Below, one piece after another: positions 60,000 to 64,000 of a stretch of DNA of 64,000 nucleotides (the first letter of the stretch is position 1; each line of letters begins with the position of its first letter). The notes beneath the pieces were generated by a model. The model was not told where the DNA came from, made no database searches, and worked only from the letters and a program-made list of their open reading frames with translations. The DNA comes from Adiantum capillus-veneris. Its lineage: Eukaryota; Streptophyta; Polypodiopsida; Polypodiales; Pteridaceae. Location: NCBI GenBank assembly GCA_014529385.2, contig CM043964.1:103434587-103498586 (forward strand), given 5' to 3'. Position numbers and translations under genes: made by a program.

Positions 60000-60759
60000 T
60001 TTACAATGCTCAGGTATAGCTTGGTGAAATCCCTCGGAAGAGTTATCCGTGGTATTCAGCACTATCCTTGGTTCTAATGCTGGGTCTTTGAGGTTTAGTT
60101 TGTGCTCATGACTAGAGTCTGGCTCTTTTAGTTCCTTGTTTGGTGGGATTACTTGTGTAGGCATGACACGGATCACATCCTCAAGTTTTGCAACTAGTGG
60201 TTCTAATAAAGCTTGGGTTGTTTGAATCATTTTATGGCACATTTCAAATTTTTGCTGTTCTAGTTCCGCATAGGGATATGTCATCCATGTGTGTTCTTGG
60301 GTTTGGTTGTTTTTGAGCCTCACATCATAGTCTTTCAAGAGGGCATCTAATGTCTCATTAACCTTCTCTTCCAACACAGATCCTCATGAACTAGCACTTC
60401 TCAGTTTCTCATCCGTGGATGGTTTCAAATTTTTTCTTTTCTAGTTCCGCATAGGGATATGTCATCCACGTGTGTTCTTGGGTTTGGTTGTTTTTGAGCC
60501 TCACATCATAGGCTTTTAAGAGGGCATCTAATGTCTCATTAACCTTCTCTGCCAACACAGATCCTCCTGAACTAGCACTTCTCGGTTTCTCATCCGTGGA
60601 TGGTTCTTCTAGAGGTTTAACCATCTGTGTAAGAGAAGGTGCCTCCTTTTCCTCATGTTGTTTTATCTTCTCCTCAGCTTCGGTAAGCTTCTCAGCTAGG
60701 GATTTTTTCTCTCGTTCCCTGCGTGCTTTTATCCTAGTCTTTCTAGCTTTCCAACTATT
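60000..60759 (-). pseudogene. charged linker between gag and protease, with 181-bp duplication
   Basis: After the TAA at 60760-60762 the same frame stays open (RERERKSLAEKLTEAEEKIK, coiled-coil-like; then KVNETLDALLKAYDVRLKNN) until 60409. The piece 60377-59997 begins with a second copy of KVNETLDALLK. A 181-bp tandem duplication causes this repeat and shifts the frame by one base. Before the duplication the protein would have run through to the protease in one frame. Confidence 0.7.
60243..60604. repeat. 181-bp tandem duplication
   Basis: Units 60243-60423 and 60424-60604 are nearly identical, with about ten single-base differences, most of them near the unit ends. 181 is not a multiple of three, so the duplication breaks the reading frame. 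Confidence 0.92.
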
Positions 60760-62664
60760 TTATTTGCTCTTGGTTTTCTGACTAGGTGCGTCTGTCTTTG
60801 GTCCATCATCTGTCTTTGGACTCATGTCACTTTCCGTGTTCTTTGTCTCTGGATTCTCATCAGCTTTCTTTTGGGCTTGTGCTCTCGTAACCACTTGAAC
60901 TGGTACGCCATTTTCATTTTCCGAGCTACTAGGTAGCTGAACAATCCCTAATACATTTGTCGTGCTTTTCCTGATTTGGTTTGGTTTTTTCGGGTAATCG
61001 GGGATCAAGTGAGTGATGCCACACTCAAGACAACAGGCATTTAATTCAGTGATCTCCCTATGAGGACATTGTTTGACCAAGTGGTTGTCACGACTTTTGT
61101 GACAATCTATCTCTGGTTGAGCAGATTCTTTTAGCATTTCCTCTTGGCTATAAGCAAGCTTTGACCTAGATAAGCCGTTATTTGCAATGAATCGCAATGT
61201 CCTTTCATCCATTTCATACCTTCTTTCTTTCAACTGAAACCCAGGAGGTGGAAGTTGTACCGGCCTCACCACTCCATGTGTTTCTCTCACATTTTGTTGC
61301 TCCGAAGGGTAGTACCCACTTTGGTTGCTATACCACATTGTAGCTGGTACTGGCGTTGGTTTATTTGATGATTCCATCATTGGCATGTATCTCATGTCTA
61401 CCGGCATTCTAGCACCTGGAGGTGGAGGTTGTTGTCCTAAGACAAGCTGCGGCCTTAAAACTCCTACTGGTCCTGGCGCATTCCTCGTAATGTATCTAGG
61501 TGGAGTAGTTGATTCTGGAACAGGTTGTACATACCTTTCCCTAGCATTTTCCATGCTATAATAGCACTCTTCCCTTGTATGGTTCATCCATTTTCTCTCA
61601 ATTTCACACCACTTTGGCTCTCCCGAATCAGACCTTACAAGAGGAATCAACCTCTTGACCAAGTCGTCGATAAGCTTTTCTTGATCAATAGGTGTCGCTG
61701 GCTTGGCAATGGACTCACTTATCTGTGAAACACTGTGCTGAGAGGATGTATCATCTCCTTGACTCTTTGAGTCCTTTTCTTTGTATGCCTCACAATTATC
61801 CACTAGATAAAGAGCTTCTTTGATCAACTCGTTTAGCGTCATCCTCCTTATCATATGAAGATCCTTCTGAAGGCCCTCATCTCTCATTCCCTGGATAAAG
61901 ATCAGCATCAGTCGTGCTTGCGTAGGTAATTCCGCTCTCGGACAGAGCTTAACATATCTCTTGAGCCGTAATGATGCTTTGTGTAACGATTCATCCTCTT
62001 TCTGTTTGAATCTATGGATTTGCGAGACCGTGTTGTGAGCAATGCCTTTTCGCGAGAATTCTTCAATAAACTCCTCAAACAGCTCATCCAGGGTCTCAAA
62101 ATCCCATTTTTCCACCGAGTCGAACCATGTAGCTTCATCATCTTCTAGAGTCAATCCAAATCCCGCAAACTGTGTCGCAAAATCTGAAACTTCCTCTGCT
62201 CTAATCACTCTTCTAAAAGCCGTTACGTGATCTCTCGGATCTTTATCCCCGGAGTATTTTCTGTTTACCCATTTCTAGACTTGGGATGGTCTAACTCGTT
62301 GATTGTCTACAAGTCTAACCAGAGACTCTCCCAATCCTTCTCTCGTTATCTCTCTTGAAGGGAATCCTGGTGGCTCTATTCTTGGACCTCTTTCTAGTAC
62401 AGTCTGTGGATTTGTGCTTTCTACAACTCTGTATTCTCGTCCATACTTGTTGACAACTATAGATCTCCATTGACAGTCGACTCCGTATCTGTAGACATAT
62501 AAGAGCTTGTAATCCGTTATCTCTTCTAGGTATGGATCTGAGCACCTATAAAGATTGACCTCATTGTCGTCAATGTATCTATATAGTCCTTCACTCTCAT
62601 GACCAATCATCCAAACTCTCTCAACAAGATGGGTCTTTATCAATTGCAAGTTTGGAAGATCCAT
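60760..62664 (-). CDS. gag of gag-protease element (one internal TAG)
   Basis: About 634 codons on the minus strand from the ATG at 62664 (MDLPNLQL) to the TAA at 60760. A single in-frame TAG lies at 62275-62277 after VRPSQV. The retrotransposon gag core lies past the TAG (DPRDHVTAFRRV, WFDSVEKWDFETLDELFEEFI, then HRFKQKEDESLHKASLRLKRY and LIFIQGMRDEGLQKDLH). A proline-rich middle (QQPPPPGARMP) and a cysteine-histidine region (CHKSRDNHLVKQCPHRE, CCLECGITHLIPDYP), which looks like one or two zinc knuckles, follow. It forms the particle and binds RNA. Apart from the TAG the ORF is fully open, which is unusual in this window. Confidence 0.85.
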
Positions 62665-62677
62665 CGTCGGGATCTCC

Positions 62678-63059
62678 AAGCTTGTGTAAGCTACGCTTGA
62701 ATCTAGGGTAGAAATGATTTCTCAGCTTAAGATCTTTTGATTGGTTCAAGTAGACTTAGTCCACTGTGTTCAAGTGCTTTGGTTAGGGAAAAGTCAAAAC
62801 TATGTCCAAAACCGCAACCGTTTCGTCACAATTCTCGCAAATTGTCGCTTTTAGACACCCCTGACTTTCGGATGAATTTTGAGGCCTCAAACGATGTTTT
62901 TTTTCAAAGTTGAACCAAACAACTACGTTTTTCTCTAAGATCTGTAGTGCCGCTCTTAGGCTACGTTTTGATATAAAAACTTTTCCAATCCGATACCGTT
63001 TGTGAAAGTTATGGCCAAAACAATGAAATGTAGTTTAGACTGGTCAAAATGAGTCCAAA
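62678..63059 (-). other. leader between gag and palindromic array
   Basis: No ORF or repeat of note. It lies between the gag start and the tandem palindrome array, so it is probably part of the 5' untranslated leader. Confidence 0.45.
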
Positions 63060-63930
63060 TTCAATTTTGAAAAAAGATTTGGGATCTCTGTGACACTGTG
63101 AACACTTCTGTATGGTCAACATTACAGTTGGACCCTAAAACTGGCCTGGAGACATCCTACACGTAGGATGTCTATATGCTCAGAATTTAACAAAATTTGG
63201 TCCAGAGACTCCCCTTAAGTCTAGCAACACAATGGTATGCTCAGAATTTCCTTTGGACCTAAAAATGGCCTTGAGACATCCTACGCGTAGGATGTCTTTT
63301 TGCTCAGAATGACTTGAATTTTCACCCCAGATTCTCCTTGATGTGCTGATCACAGTGGTGTGCTCATAGGTTGGTTTGGAGTCCTAAATCAAGCTGGAGA
63401 CATCCTTCGTGTAGGATGTCTAACTGCTCAGATTCACCTCAAACTTGCACTGTAGCTTCCCCTTGATGTGCTAAACTCACAGCTATTTTTACTTTTTGAT
63501 TCTGACACCTATAGGCTGGTCAAATGATCAAGAATCTGTTCCAAAAGCCTGATGTCTGTTTTGATGAATTCCTAAGTCAAATCAACTCCAAATTGGACCA
63601 AATTTGCCTAGGAGGCTTGCCTAAGGCTATACAACAGCATGGTATGGTCACAGTAGAATTTTGGTTTCAGAATTATGCCTTAGACATCCTACGCGTAGGA
63701 TGTCTAACTGCTCAAAATTTCTCCAAATTTGAACCACAGACTCTCCTTAAGGTGCTGATCACTGTGGTATGCTCAGAATTTTGTTTAGAGTCCAAAATCA
63801 CACAGAAGACATCCTACACGTAGGATGTCTTTTTGGCCTGTTTGACCCCAGACTTGTCCCACAGCTTCCCCTTGATGTCAGCAACCCAGTGGTATGCTTA
63901 GAATTTGGTTTGGATTTCAAAAGTCCCAAA
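63060..63930. repeat. tandem array with 24-bp palindromes, period about 124 bp
   Basis: Five clear palindromes occur at 63150-63173, 63274-63297, 63398-63421, 63682-63705 and 63807-63830. The arms are AGACATCCTAC and GTAGGATGTCT around a CG-containing centre. Copies 2 and 4 are perfect over all 24 bases. Copies 1 and 5 differ only at the central pair, and copy 3 at two pairs. Spacings are 124, 124, 284 and 125 bp. A decayed copy near 63504-63521 partly fills the long gap. The spacer between palindromes is also repeated (words such as GGTATGCTCAGAATTT and CTCCTTAAG), so the whole 124-bp unit is tandem. Confidence 0.92.
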
Positions 63931-64000
63931 TTTTAGTTGTTCTTGCCTTTTTTCAGTCAGAAGTGCTAAAGTCCGCTTTGAACCCAACTTTCTCACCCAA

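Noticed and set aside
63060-63930. Regularly spaced short repeats considered as a CRISPR array
   Set aside because: Spacers are themselves repeated, the period is about 124 bp, there are no cas genes and the setting is a plant genome.

Overview
This window looks like a piece of the nuclear genome of a vascular plant with a large, repeat-filled genome. The only intact ordinary host gene I can support is an intronless histone H3 at 6319-6729 (minus strand). Its protein is plant-type (F41), and the sequence upstream holds plant histone nonamer-like motifs. The remainder is mostly layered, decayed retrotransposons with AT-rich filler and microsatellites. No bacterial or organellar operons, CRISPR, tRNA or rRNA genes were seen. 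A fern or gymnosperm is my guess, from genome texture only.

Layout. 1-about 4940 (+): decayed Ty3/gypsy element of family A (gag, PR, RT, RH, IN, polypurine tract, start of 3' LTR). 4940-9093: gene-poor island with the histone H3. 9094-11290 (-): Ty1/copia fragment (one LTR plus RNase H and RT). 13018-19043 (-): chromovirus of family B with its 3' LTR, cut off in gag. 19044-21970 (+): second family A copy, cut at both ends. 21971-about 29223 (-): Tat-like Ty3/gypsy element with gag, a deleted PR/RT, RH, IN and a large coiled-coil ORF downstream of IN. 30905-42587 (+): L1-type LINE split by an 8.2-kb non-coding LTR element (31935-40174) with LTRs, PBS, PPT and a 5-bp target duplication. 44562-52757 (+): complete but decayed family B chromovirus with both LTRs, tRNA-iMet-type PBS and a TACAT target duplication. 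52857-54324 (-): broken acidic ORF of unknown family. About 54840-64000 (-): unusual LTR element with gag, protease and a tryptophan-motif basic domain, no visible polymerase or integrase, a captured DEAD-box RNA helicase fragment next to its 3' LTR, and a tandem array of near-perfect 24-bp palindromes upstream of gag.

How the parts relate. The two family B copies explain each other: the minus copy keeps a 0.74-kb LTR segment that is lost from the 5' LTR of the plus copy. The non-coding 8.2-kb element must have been moved by enzymes of another element and landed inside the LINE ORF. The most unusual region is 54-64 kb: a gag-protease element without pol, carrying host helicase sequence beside a duplicated LTR head, with a palindromic leader. 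Most protein-coding elements here carry stops and frameshifts and are unlikely to be autonomous today.
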